From Sphaerisporangium cinnabarinum (GTDB lineage: Bacteria > Actinomycetota > Actinomycetes > Actinomycetales > Cellulomonadaceae), in NCBI GenBank assembly GCA_003052455.1, contig QAPD01000049.1, forward strand, positions 1-45,345: a stretch of DNA of 45,345 bases, given 5' to 3'. Below are positions 1 to 9,073 of the stretch, piece after piece; the stretch's first letter is position 1, and every line of letters starts with the position of its first letter. Below the pieces are notes generated by a model that saw nothing but the letters and a program-made list of their open reading frames with translations, had not been told where the DNA came from and searched no databases. The translations under genes and the position numbers were made by a program.

Positions 1-1560
1 CGGGTCGTCGGCGCGGTCGCCCGCACCGGCGCCGGTGCCGGTCTGCCGGCCGTCGCCGTCGGGCGCTGCGGCCTCGGGGGACGGCGCGGCGGCCTCGACG
101 GCGACCGGGCGGCGCGTCGATCCGTTGAGGACGCCGTCGTCCTGGAGGTCCTCCAGGTCCTCGTCGTCCACGGCGTTCGCGCCGTGCTCCGCCCCGGCCG
201 CGAACACCGACGGGTCGGGCGGCGTGCCGAACTTCAGGTGGTTGAAGAGCAGGTTGAGCAGGATCGCCATGACCGCGGCCGAGCTGATGCCCGAGTGGAA
301 GATGATCCCGAACCACGTGGGGAACTGGTCGTAGAAGTCGGGCTTGGCGATGGGGATCATCCCGAACGAGATCGACGCCGCGACGATGATGAGGTTCATC
401 GGGCGCGAGTAGTCGACCTTGGCGAGCGTGCGGATGCCCGACGCCGCGACCGAGCCGAACAGGACGACGCCCGCACCGCCGAGGACCGGCGTCGGGACCG
501 CGGCGACGACGCGGCCGAGGACCGGCAGCAGGCCGAGGATCACGAGGATCGCTCCGCCCGCCCCCACGACGAACCTCGACTTCACGCCCGTGATGGCGAC
601 GAGACCGACGTTCTGCGCGAACGCCGACTGCGTGAAGGACCCGAAGAACGGCGACACGATGGACGACGCCATGTCGGCCCGGAGGCCGTCGGCGATGCGC
701 TTGCGGTTCACCTTGGTGCCGACGATCTCGCCGACGGCGATGATGTCGGCCGTCGTCTCGGTGAGGGTCACGAGGATGACGATGAGCATGGAGATGATCG
801 CGGCGATCTCGAACGTCGGCGCCCCGAAGCCGAGGAACGACGGGAACGCGGCGACGGGGCCGTCGCCCACGCCGGAGAAGTCGGCCTTGCCGAGCGCGAG
901 GGCGATGAGCGTCCCGACGACGATCGCGATGAGGATCGACAGGCGCGAGATCGTGCCGCTGCCGACCTTGGACAGCAGGATGACGATCGCGAACGTCAGG
1001 GCGGCGAGGCCGATGTTGCTCACCGAGCCGTAGTCGGGCGCGCTCGCGTTGCCGCCCATCGCCCAGTTGGCCGCGACGGGCATGAGCGTGAGCCCGATCG
1101 TCGTGATGACGACGCCCGTGACCACGGGTGGGAAGAACCGGATGATCTGCGCGAAGAACGGCGTGATGAGCAGGCCGATCACGGAGGCGACGAGCACCGC
1201 GCCCAGGACGCCCGGGATCCCTCCCCCGCCGTTGACGATCGCGACCATCGTGGAGACGCCCGCGAAGGACACGCCCTGGACCAGCGGCAGCTGGGACCCG
1301 AAGAAGGGGATGCCCACCGTCTGCAGGATCGTCGCGAGGCCGCCGATGAAGAGGGACGCCGCGACGAGCGTCCCGATCTCGGCACCGGTCAGGCCCGCGG
1401 CGCTCCCCACGATGAGCGGCGGGGCGATGATGCCGCCGTACATCGTGAGCACGTGCTGGAACCCGTACCCGAACGTCGACCCGATGGGCAGCCGCTCGTC
1501 CTCAGGGCGTACCGGACGCCGTTCGGCGCCGTCCGTGGCCCTCGTGGCTCGCGCGTTCAT
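1..1560 (-). CDS. NCS2-family uracil/xanthine permease, 3' end beyond the window
   Basis: A proton-coupled importer of a purine or pyrimidine base in the cytoplasmic membrane (NCS2 family). 520 codons are read from the ATG at 1558-1560 to the left edge without a stop, so the C-terminus is missing. The protein is hydrophobic with many helices. It shows the family-typical stretches GFQHVLTMYGG near the N-terminus, QTVGIPFFGSQLPLVQGVSFA near residue 80, and an SPFFGSFTQSAFAQNVG-type loop further on. A charged, proline/alanine-rich tail follows the last helix. The start has a strong ribosome binding site (GAGGAGG, about six bases upstream on the minus strand). The gene lies 120 bp downstream of an 8-oxoguanine deaminase on the same strand, and tandem inverted repeats sit in that gap. 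The neighbour suggests xanthine or another oxidised purine as substrate, but the exact substrate is inferred. Confidence 0.93.
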   Translation of the reverse strand, partial: MNARATRATDGAERRPVRPEDERLPIGSTFGYGFQHVLTMYGGIIAPPLIVGSAAGLTGAEIGTLVAASLFIGGLATILQTVGIPFFGSQLPLVQGVSFAGVSTMVAIVNGGGGIPGVLGAVLVASVIGLLITPFFAQIIRFFPPVVTGVVITTIGLTLMPVAANWAMGGNASAPDYGSVSNIGLAALTFAIVILLSKVGSGTISRLSILIAIVVGTLIALALGKADFSGVGDGPVAAFPSFLGFGAPTFEIAAIISMLIVILVTLTETTADIIAVGEIVGTKVNRKRIADGLRADMASSIVSPFFGSFTQSAFAQNVGLVAITGVKSRFVVGAGGAILVILGLLPVLGRVVAAVPTPVLGGAGVVLFGSVAASGIRTLAKVDYSRPMNLIIVAASISFGMIPIAKPDFYDQFPTWFGIIFHSGISSAAVMAILLNLLFNHLKFGTPPDPSVFAAGAEHGANAVDDEDLEDLQDDGVLNGSTRRPVAVEAAAPSPEAAAPDGDGRQTGTGAGAGDRADDP

Positions 1561-1584
1561 AGCGGACCTCCTCGTCAGCTATCG

Positions 1585-1599
1585 TTCCGCTTGGCGGAA
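1585..1599. promoter_or_regulatory. Perfect inverted repeat, IclR-type operator candidate
   Basis: TTCCGCTTGGCGGAA is a perfect palindrome with 5-bp arms and a 5-bp centre, 25 bp upstream of the permease start. A second, imperfect copy (TTCCACTATTCGAA, 1606-1619) follows 21 bp away, that is two helical turns. This layout resembles operators of IclR-family regulators, which often control purine/allantoin or aromatic catabolism. No such regulator is in the window, so the assignment is inference. Confidence 0.5.
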
Positions 1600-1626
1600 A
1601 ACTACTTCCACTATTCGAACGCCAAG

Positions 1627-1642
1627 TGTGACCTGTGTCAAG
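1627..1642. promoter_or_regulatory. Possible CRP/GlxR-type site
   Basis: TGTGA-N6-TCAAG resembles the CRP/GlxR consensus TGTGA-N6-TCACA with a damaged right arm. It lies upstream of the purine permease. Weak evidence, listed because a perfect core of the same type occurs before cstA. Confidence 0.25.
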
Positions 1643-1679
1643 TCCCCCACGACAACTCGTCCGCGGTCAGGGGGACGGC

Positions 1680-3056
1680 TCAGCCCGCGACGAGGCGGCG
1701 GGCCGCCGCCGAGTGCTCCGCCGCCAGGGCGCCGAGGTCGAGCCCGGGGATCGCGCCGTCGACGACGCGCCACGCGCCGCCCACCATGACGCGGTCCGCG
1801 CGGTCGGCGCCGCACAGCAGGAGCGCGGCGACCGGGTCGTGGGCGCCCGAGAAGCGCAGCTCGTCGAGCCGCCACAGCGCCAGGTCGGCCTGCTTGCCGA
1901 CCGCGAGGACGCCGACGTCGTCCCGGCCCAGCACGCGCGCCGACCCGCGCGTGCCCCAGCCGAGCGCGCGCGTCACGGGGATGTCCGCGCCGTACCTGAG
2001 GCGTTGAAGATAGAGCGCCTGGCGCGCCTCGAGGATCATCGTCGAGGCGTCGTTCGACGCCGAGCCGTCGACCCCGAGCCCGACGGGCGCGCCCGCGTCC
2101 TCCAGCTCCACGGCCCGGGCGATGCCGGACGCGAGGCGCATGTTCGACGTCGGGCAGTGCGCGACGCCGGTCCCCGCCGCCCCGAGGCGGCGCACCTCGT
2201 CGTCGTCGAGGTGGATGCCGTGGCCGAGCCAGGCGCGGTCCGTGAGCCAGCCGACGGAGTCGAGGTAGTCGACCGTGCGCATCCCGAAGCGCTCGCGGCA
2301 GAAGTCCTCCTCGTCGACCGTCTCGGCGAGGTGCGTGTGCAGGCGGACGTCGAGCTCCTCCGCGAGCGCCGCGCTCTCGCGCATCGCGTCGGTCGTCACG
2401 GAGAACGGCGAGCAGGGCGCGAGCGCGATCTGCACCTGCGCCCCGGCACCCCGCTCGTGGTACGTGTCCACGAGCCGCCGCGAGTCCGCGAGGATCGTGT
2501 CGAGGTCCTGGACGACCGACTGCGGCGGCAGGCCGCCGTCGTCCTGGCCGAGCGTCATGGACCCGCGCGTGAGCGTGGCGCGCATCCCGAGCCGCCGGAC
2601 CGCCGCGACCTGGAGGTCGATCGCGTCGTCGAGACCGGCGGGGAACACGTAGTGGTGGTCGGCCGCCGTCGTGCAGCCGGAGAGCAGCAGCTCGGCGAGG
2701 GCGACGGTCGTCGCGAGCTCGTGGTCGCGCGGCGTGAGGCGCGCCCAGACCGGGTACAGGCGCTGCAACCAGGGGAAGAGCGGGGCGTCGGCGACCGGCC
2801 CCCAGGCCCGCGTGAGCGTCTGGTAGAAGTGGTGGTGCGTGTTGATCAGGCCCGGCGTGAGCACGTGCTGCGACGCGTCGAACGTCTCGTCGACGGGAGC
2901 GGACGGCTGCGCGCCGGCCGCGACGAGCTCGACGATCACCCCGCCCTCGACGACGAGGCCGCCGCGCGCGTCCGGGGCGTCCGGGGTGTCGTCGGCGGTG
3001 AACACGCCGAGCGGGTCGCGGACCCACGTCCGGGTCGCTGCGTCGGTGCTGGTCAT
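1680..3056 (-). CDS. 8-oxoguanine deaminase (amidohydrolase superfamily)
   Basis: Predicted zinc-dependent cytosolic deaminase that turns 8-oxoguanine into urate and ammonia, feeding purine catabolism. The protein is 458 residues, normal for the family. It has the metal-binding motif INTHHHFYQTLTRAW after the N-terminal beta domain; this HHHFYQTLTR form is typical of 8-oxoguanine deaminases within the TRZ/ATZ group. It also has HTHLAET in mid-protein and GLGVDGSASND, carrying the late metal/catalytic Asp. I chose the ATG at 3054-3056 because AGGAGG precedes it by four bases; an upstream in-frame start would add nine residues that encode this ribosome binding site. The adjacent NCS2 permease supports a purine role. 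Other TRZ/ATZ deaminases are the alternative. Confidence 0.9.
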   Translation of the reverse strand: MTSTDAATRTWVRDPLGVFTADDTPDAPDARGGLVVEGGVIVELVAAGAQPSAPVDETFDASQHVLTPGLINTHHHFYQTLTRAWGPVADAPLFPWLQRLYPVWARLTPRDHELATTVALAELLLSGCTTAADHHYVFPAGLDDAIDLQVAAVRRLGMRATLTRGSMTLGQDDGGLPPQSVVQDLDTILADSRRLVDTYHERGAGAQVQIALAPCSPFSVTTDAMRESAALAEELDVRLHTHLAETVDEEDFCRERFGMRTVDYLDSVGWLTDRAWLGHGIHLDDDEVRRLGAAGTGVAHCPTSNMRLASGIARAVELEDAGAPVGLGVDGSASNDASTMILEARQALYLQRLRYGADIPVTRALGWGTRGSARVLGRDDVGVLAVGKQADLALWRLDELRFSGAHDPVAALLLCGADRADRVMVGGAWRVVDGAIPGLDLGALAAEHSAAARRLVAG

Positions 3057-3154
3057 GGTGCCTCCTGGTGGCTCGTCGCTCACCGGGGCGCGGCTCCGGC
3101 GCCACGGTGCGCCGGCTCAGTGGTCCTGTCTGCCGATCCAGGCGCCGCGCGTCA

Positions 3155-3185
3155 CGCGGCCCGGCCGACGCTAGGCCGGGCCGCG
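3155..3185. terminator. 12-bp perfect hairpin between divergent genes
   Basis: An arm of 12 bases (3155-3166, ending GGCCCGGCC) is exactly complementary to 3174-3185 across a 7-base loop. A second small hairpin, GCCCCGC-CC-GCGGGGC, follows near 3203-3218. Both lie between genes transcribed away from each other, where a terminator is not expected. They may end antisense read-through or belong to the antiporter leader. Confidence 0.4.
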
Positions 3186-3287
3186 ACCGTCGTCAAGGCG
3201 TGCCCCGCCCGCGGGGCTTCCCGCGCGCGACCTCGACCGCTGCGCCATCCTGGTGCTCGCCGCCGCCGCCGAACCCGGGAGCCGACC

Positions 3288-4538
3288 GTGAACGTCTACG
3301 CCCCGCTCGTGCCGGTGTTCGTCGTCGCCCTGCTGGCGCCGCTGCTCACGGGCCTCATGCCCGTGCGGTCGCGCGTCCCGCAGGTCGTCGTGCTGCTGCT
3401 GGGCGGCATCCTCATCGGGCCCGCCGCTCTCGATCTCGCGGCGCCCGACGACGTCACGCTCCTCTCGGACCTCGGCATGGGCTTCCTCTTCCTGCTGGCC
3501 GGGTACGAGCTCGAGCCGAGCCTCCTGCGCGAGCGCGTCGGCCGGCGGGCCGGAGCCGCGTGGCTGACGTCCCTCGTCGTCGGCGCCGTGCTCGTCCTCA
3601 TGATCGTGGGTCACGACTCGCCGCACGCCGTCGCGGCGGGGGCGATCGCGCTGACGACGACGGCGCTCGGCGTGGTGCTCCCGATCCTGCGCGACGGCGG
3701 TCAGCTCGGCTCGCGACTCGGCCGCGCGGTGCTCGTGGTGGGCGCGGTGGGCGAGCTCGGCCCGATCGTCGCCATGGCCGTGCTGCTCGGGACGCGCGAG
3801 AGCGGGGTCGCGGCGATCCTGCTCGCCCTGTTCGCGGTCGTCGCGGTCGCGCTGTCCGCGCTGCCCGGCCGGCTGGGGCGCCTCAAGGCCCTCGGTGGCG
3901 ACCGCCTCTTCAGCGCGGCGGAGCACGGGACCGGCCAGAGCACGCTGCGCCTCACGGTGCTGCTGCTCGTCGTGCTGCTCGCGCTCGCCGCGGGCCTGGG
4001 TTTCGACGCGGTGCTCGGCGCGTTCGTCGGCGGCATGGTGCTGCGGCGCTGGGCGCCTGGCGACGTCGAGGCGCTGGAGAAGAAGCTCGACGCGGTCGCG
4101 TGGGGCGTGTTCGTGCCGGTGTTCTTCGTGAGCTCCGGCATGGGCCTGGACATCGACTCCATCGTCGGGTCCCCGCTGCTGCCGCTGACGTTCTTCGCAC
4201 TCATGGTGGTCGTGCGGGGCGGGCCGGTGCTCCTGTGGTTCCGGCGCGAGCTGCCGTCGGTCGAGCGGGTCCAGACGGCGCTCTACGCGGCGACCGCGCT
4301 GCCGCTGCTCGTCGCGCTCACGGAGATCGCCGTCGAGCAGGGCGCCATGACGTCGCAGGTCGGGGCGGCGCTCGTCGGCGCGGGCGTGCTGTCGGTGATC
4401 GTGCTGCCCATGGTCGCGAGCCGGCTCGGGCCGCGCGAGCCGGGCGCCCGCCCGCACGGACCGGGCGAGCAGGAGCCGCAGCGCGAGCCGGGCCCGCGCG
4501 TCGACCCGCCCGACGACGCGGCGACCGCGCGCGGGTGA
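3288..4538 (+). CDS. CPA2-type cation:proton antiporter
   Basis: Predicted sodium or potassium/proton exchanger in the cytoplasmic membrane (Kef/NhaP-like, CPA superfamily). The 416-residue protein is almost entirely hydrophobic, with about 11-13 helices. It contains LLLGGILIGPAALDL and LGMGFLFLLAGYELEPSLL near the N-terminus, both typical of the Na_H_Exchanger domain. A GFDAVLGAFVGGMVLR segment corresponds to the ion-binding helix region. No C-terminal RCK/TrkA_N domain is present; the tail is short, charged and rich in Pro, Arg and Glu. The GTG at 3288 is chosen because it opens directly on the first helix and has GGGAG six bases upstream. Upstream in-frame sequence is antisense to the deaminase. 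The transported ion cannot be read from the sequence. Confidence 0.88.
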   Translation: MNVYAPLVPVFVVALLAPLLTGLMPVRSRVPQVVVLLLGGILIGPAALDLAAPDDVTLLSDLGMGFLFLLAGYELEPSLLRERVGRRAGAAWLTSLVVGAVLVLMIVGHDSPHAVAAGAIALTTTALGVVLPILRDGGQLGSRLGRAVLVVGAVGELGPIVAMAVLLGTRESGVAAILLALFAVVAVALSALPGRLGRLKALGGDRLFSAAEHGTGQSTLRLTVLLLVVLLALAAGLGFDAVLGAFVGGMVLRRWAPGDVEALEKKLDAVAWGVFVPVFFVSSGMGLDIDSIVGSPLLPLTFFALMVVVRGGPVLLWFRRELPSVERVQTALYAATALPLLVALTEIAVEQGAMTSQVGAALVGAGVLSVIVLPMVASRLGPREPGARPHGPGEQEPQREPGPRVDPPDDAATARG

Positions 4539-4598
4539 CGCACCCGGGGGTGCCCCGCCCGCGCGGCCGGTCGCCGCGGTCGCCGGATCAGGCGGCCG

Positions 4599-5905
4599 TC
4601 AGAGCGTCCACTGCTGGGCCGCGGTGCCGTTGCACGTCCAGGTCTGGAGCCGCTGGCCGTCGTGCAGGGGTGCGCCGCCCGTGGCGTCGAGGCAGAGCCC
4701 GGACTGCGGGTTGCGCAGCGCCTTGCTCCCCGCGTCGTACGCCCACTTCTGCGCGCCCGTCCCGTTGCACGTCCAGACCTGGACGGCGGCGCCGCGCGTC
4801 GTCGAGCCGTCGCGCACGTCGAGGCACTTCCCGAGCGCACGGACGGTCCCGTCGGAGCCGCGCGTCCAGGTCTGTGCGGCGTTGCCGCTGCACGTGACGA
4901 TCTGCACCGGGTTGCCGTCGGTCGGGTCCGCCCACGGGACGTCGACGCACATGCCGTTCGCGGCGCGCACCGGGCCGGTGCCCGTCGGCAGGCCGGTCCC
5001 GGGGTTCCCCGGGTTCGACGAGCCCGAGCCGTTGTCGTAGACGCGCACGTAGTCGACCTTCATCTGCTGCGGGAGCTGGGTCGTGCCGTCGGGGTAGCCG
5101 GGCCACTGCCCGCCGACCGCGACGTTGAGGATGAGGAAGAACGGCTGGTCGAACACCCAGGCGTTCGCGCCGACGCTCGCGCGCGTCACCCGGTGGAACT
5201 GCTGGCCGTCGACGAACCAGGTGATCTCCCCCGGCTTCCGGTCGACCGCGAACGTGTGGAACGTGTCCGCGAACGACCAGCCCTGCGGGTGCTGGTACAT
5301 GCCCGTGATGCCGGAGCCACCGGAGTACCCGGGGCCGTGCACCGTGCCGTGCACGCGGTGCGGCTCGAACCCGACGTTCTCCATGATGTCGATCTCGCCC
5401 GACGACGGCCACGGCGTGCCGGGGAAGCTCCCGCCGAGCATCCAGAACGCCGGCCAGATCCCCTGGCCGCGCGGGATCTGGATCCGCGCCTCGATGCGCC
5501 CGTACTGCGGCTGGTACTTCCCCTGGGTCGTCATGCGCGCCGACGTGTACGACCCGTCGCCCTCGCGGCGCGCGGTGATGACGAGGTTGCCCTGGCCGTC
5601 GAGCGCGGAGTTGGCGCGCGAGGCCGTGTAGTTCTGGAGCTCGGCGTTGCCCCACCCGTGCGCGCCGGTCTCGTGGTTCCAGACGGCCGGGTTCGGCGCC
5701 GAGCCCGCCGCGCCGTCGAACCGTCGGACCACAGGAGGTCGCCGGGCGCGGCGGCGGCCGACGTCGCGGGCACGGTGACGGCGAGCGCTGCCGCGGCGGC
5801 CGTGAGCGCGGCGACGAGCGCACCCGCGAGGCGCCGCCGGGCGCGTGGTCGGCGCCCGGCCAGGGTGCAGGGCGGGGTCAGGGAGCGGTGACGTGCGAGG
5901 TCCAT
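4599..5905 (-). pseudogene. GH16 endo-beta-1,3-glucanase with ricin-type lectin domain, frameshifted
   Basis: Secreted laminarinase-like enzyme predicted to cleave beta-1,3-glucan (yeast or fungal wall). Corrected for one base it would be 435 residues. It has a signal peptide with an Arg-rich n-region (residues 1-53), a GH16 catalytic domain (about 55-300) with the motif GEIDIMENVG (Glu171 nucleophile, Asp173, Glu176 acid/base), a Gly/Ser/Pro/Asn linker, and a ricin B/CBM13 domain with three Q-x-W repeats (about 318-435). The signal peptide and catalytic domain are in different frames. The sequence reads GACGGTTCGAC where family members have Asp-Glu-Phe-Asp (GACGAGTTCGAC), so one base is missing opposite 5721/5722. 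All codons beyond are intact, so this is either a very recent mutation or a sequencing error. Start ATG 5905 has GGAGG upstream. Architecture matches Cellulosimicrobium/Oerskovia beta-glucanases. Confidence 0.9.
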
Positions 5906-6064
5906 CGTTCCTCCAGGTCCGGCGGCGGTGCCGCCTGCGTCTCGCCACGGTGCGGGACATGCTCTCGGCGCGACTCTGCACCGGGCGGGGGGCGTTCCTC
6001 GGCCCTCCGTCCGCGACCCTACGGTGGCGCGAACACGCCGAGCAAGCGCTCTCTCGGCGTGTCG

Positions 6065-6078
6065 TGGGATCGCTCCCA
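6065..6078. promoter_or_regulatory. CebR/CelR-like operator upstream of the beta-glucanase
   Basis: TGGGATCGCTCCCA matches the 14-bp LacI-family operator TGGGAGCGCTCCCA, used by actinobacterial CelR/CebR repressors of cellulase and beta-glucan genes, at 13 of 14 positions. It lies 160 bp upstream of the GH16 start and 65 bp beyond the end of the TetR gene. A weaker AGCGCT-centred copy sits near 6043-6056. It suggests induction by beta-gluco-oligosaccharides. Confidence 0.6.
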
Positions 6079-6142
6079 TCTTCCCTCCCGCGACCCCCCG
6101 CGCACGGGCAGGGCGCCCGCCGCCGGTGGAAGCGCCGGGACG

Positions 6143-6712
6143 TCAGGCGGTCGCGGGGACCGCCGCGTCGAGGATCGCCTCGGCCGCCCGGCGCGCCTGG
6201 CGCGCGACGTCGAGGTCCTGCGTGATCGCCGCCGTCGTCTGCGCCCCCTCGGCGAGCAGCACGACCTGGAGCGCGACGTCGTCGGGCAGGCCTGCCTCGC
6301 GCACGACGTCGCGCGCGTACTGCTGGAACGACTCCTTGTGCTCGCGCACCGCGGCGGCGACCCCGGGCGACGTCGCGCCGAGCTCGCCGAACGAGTTGAT
6401 GAACGCGCACCCGCGGAAGCCGTCCTCGCGGAACCACGCGTCGAGGAAGTCGAACACGGCGAGGAGCCGCTCCCGGGGCGTGGCGGCTCCGGCGGCAGCC
6501 TGGGCGATCCCGTCGTCCCACCGGCGGGTGCGCTGGCGCAGCACGGCCACGACGAGGTCGTCCTTGGACGGGAAGAGCGAGTAGATGCGCTTGAGCGACA
6601 CCCCGGCCTCCGCACGGACGGCATCCATCCCGACGGCCTGCACGCCCTGGGCGTAGAACAGCCGGTCGGCCGCGGCCACCACGGCCGCGCGGGCGCTCGC
6701 GTCGTCGAGCAT
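6143..6712 (-). CDS. TetR/AcrR-family regulator
   Basis: DNA-binding repressor of 189 residues, normal for TetR. The N-terminal helix-turn-helix spans about residues 8-50 and includes the recognition part AGVSLKRIYSLFPSKDDLVVAVL. The rest is an all-helical ligand-binding domain of low conservation, rich in Ala. The ATG at 6710-6712 has GGAGA about eight bases upstream. The gene is divergent from the alpha/beta hydrolase at 6823. The two perfect palindromes in the gap (6748-6763 and 6782-6797) are the obvious operators, so it probably represses both itself and the hydrolase. Its ligand is unknown, possibly an ester or related compound handled by the hydrolase. Confidence 0.9.
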   Translation of the reverse strand: MLDDASARAAVVAAADRLFYAQGVQAVGMDAVRAEAGVSLKRIYSLFPSKDDLVVAVLRQRTRRWDDGIAQAAAGAATPRERLLAVFDFLDAWFREDGFRGCAFINSFGELGATSPGVAAAVREHKESFQQYARDVVREAGLPDDVALQVVLLAEGAQTTAAITQDLDVARQARRAAEAILDAAVPATA

Positions 6713-6747
6713 CGCTCATCTCCTGTTCACGTCGTACCGCTTGCGCG

Positions 6748-6763
6748 GAGAACCATCGTTCTC
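6748..6763. promoter_or_regulatory. TetR operator candidate 1
   Basis: GAGAACCATCGTTCTC is a perfect inverted repeat with 6-bp arms and a 4-bp centre, between the divergent TetR and hydrolase genes. A second copy with identical arms lies 34 bp downstream. Confidence 0.75.
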
Positions 6764-6771
6764 TAGTGTAG

Positions 6772-7665
<894 letters not shown>

Positions 7666-7699
7666 CCGCGGCGCCGGACAGCAGGTCCGGGCGCCGCGT

Positions 7700-7729
7700 C
7701 CGGGCGCCGGGGTGATCCCCGGCGCCCGG
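7700..7729. terminator. Bidirectional hairpin terminator
   Basis: A perfect 13-bp stem (CCGGGCGCCGGGG paired with its complement) with a 4-base TGAT loop lies between two convergent genes, 35 bp after the hydrolase stop and 22 bp before the NYN gene's stop. There is no clear T-tract, as is common in high-GC actinobacteria. Confidence 0.75.
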
Positions 7730-7750
7730 CACCCCGGCCGGGCGGCAGCG

Positions 7751-9022
7751 TCAGGCGACCGTCACGCGGTAGTCGTCGGCGTCGTCGTCCCACGCGAGGT
7801 CGACGGCGCCGGCGGCCTGCGCCGCCTTGCAGAACTGCAGGAACCCGCGGTACCCGAGCGCCTTCTCGCTGAAGTCGGGGCGCTTCTTGCGGATCGCGTT
7901 CTTCAGCCCGGACAGGACCGTCGAGCCGCCCTCCTCGCGGACCACGTCGCGCACGAGCGCGAACGCCTGGTCCGTGTCGCCCTGCGCGGGCAGCGACACC
8001 TCCGGGTCGCCCGTCGCGGGGCCGGGCGCGAGCTCGATGAAGCTCCGGTCGGCGAGGAACCGCAGGAACTCGCCGAAGTTGCGGAACCCGTAGTCCGCCT
8101 CGCTGAACGTCGGATCCTTGCGCAGCAGCGTGCGCTTGAGCACCGACGCCGTGACCGGGCCGCTCGTGGACGCCTCGAGGTCGGCCAGCGTCTGCGCGAC
8201 GCGCACCTCCATCGGGAGGTCCTCGCCCGACGGCGCCTCGTCGTCGGCCTCGGCGGTCGTCGCGACGAGCGCGGGCTCGTCGACCGGCTGCTCGACGGGC
8301 GTCGTCTCGCCGTCGACCTCGGCGTTCTCGGTCACGACGGGCTCGCCCCGCCGCGACGAGCGCCCGACGGCCTCGCCCAGCTCAGCGAGCGCCGCCGCCG
8401 CGGGCGTCTCGACCTCCGGCTCGGCGATCTCGGTCGCCTTGCGGCGCCCGGACGTGCGGCCGCCGGTGCGCTTCGTCTTCGCACCGCCCGACGTCGCCCC
8501 GGCGCGCGCGCCGCGGACCGAGCGGGGCTCCGGCTCGTCGGGCACGTCGACGCCCTCGAGCCGGTCGTAGAAGAGGAACTCGTCGCACGCGGGCGGCAGG
8601 AGGCGCGACGTCGACTTCTCGACGCCCACGCCGATCACGCGCTTGTTCAGCTCGCGCAGCTTGTGGACGAGCGGGGAGAAGTCGCTGTCCCCCGTGCACA
8701 TGACGAACGTCGAGATGTAGTCGCGCTCGAACGCCATCTCGATCGCGTCGACCACCATCTTGATGTCGGCGGCGTTCTTGCGGGACGCCCCCATGCGCTG
8801 GGGCATCTCGATGAGCTCGACCTGGTGCCGCGTGAGCGAGCGACGGTCCTCGTCGAAGTACGACCAGTCCGCGTACGCCCGCCGCACGACGACGCGCCCG
8901 CGCACGGCGAGCGCGTCGGCGATCGGGCCGAAGTCGAACGTCATGCCGCCCAGGTGCTCGCGCGCCCCGAGCGCGAGGTTCTCGTAGTCGATGAAGACGG
9001 CCAGGCGCTCCTCGGTGTCCAT
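7751..9022 (-). CDS. NYN-domain (PIN-like) protein with C-terminal OST-HTH/LOTUS repeats
   Basis: Predicted cytosolic RNA-binding protein, possibly a ribonuclease, of 423 residues. Residues 1-155 form an NYN/LabA-like domain of the PIN superfamily. The acidic residues expected for metal binding are present: Asp12 in FIDYEN, Asp86 in NAADIKMVVDA, and Asp112/Asp114 in CTGDSDFSPLV. A 100-residue acidic and Arg/Lys-rich linker of low complexity follows. Two C-terminal segments (about 258-335 and 345-423), with SEADYGFRNFGEFLRFL and SEKALGYRGFLQFC, match the winged-helix OST-HTH/LOTUS pattern. The start ATG has no ribosome binding site; TAGGCT ends seven bases upstream, so the mRNA is probably leaderless. 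It is monocistronic and convergent with the hydrolase. RNA target and activity are unknown. Confidence 0.88.
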   Translation of the reverse strand: MDTEERLAVFIDYENLALGAREHLGGMTFDFGPIADALAVRGRVVVRRAYADWSYFDEDRRSLTRHQVELIEMPQRMGASRKNAADIKMVVDAIEMAFERDYISTFVMCTGDSDFSPLVHKLRELNKRVIGVGVEKSTSRLLPPACDEFLFYDRLEGVDVPDEPEPRSVRGARAGATSGGAKTKRTGGRTSGRRKATEIAEPEVETPAAAALAELGEAVGRSSRRGEPVVTENAEVDGETTPVEQPVDEPALVATTAEADDEAPSGEDLPMEVRVAQTLADLEASTSGPVTASVLKRTLLRKDPTFSEADYGFRNFGEFLRFLADRSFIELAPGPATGDPEVSLPAQGDTDQAFALVRDVVREEGGSTVLSGLKNAIRKKRPDFSEKALGYRGFLQFCKAAQAAGAVDLAWDDDADDYRVTVA

Positions 9023-9035
9023 GCCCGCCAGCCTA
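9023..9035 (-). promoter_or_regulatory. -10 element for a leaderless NYN transcript
   Basis: On the minus strand TAGGCT (9035-9030) is followed by seven bases and then the ATG, with no purine-rich ribosome binding site. Confidence 0.6.
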
Positions 9036-9073
9036 GGCGCAGACCACGGCGCCGCGCCCTCGAGCGCCGGCGT

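Noticed and set aside
184-2007. A 607-codon open frame on the plus strand over the permease
   Set aside because: Shadow of the NCS2 permease and the deaminase; the product is an Asp/Arg-rich sequence with no fold.
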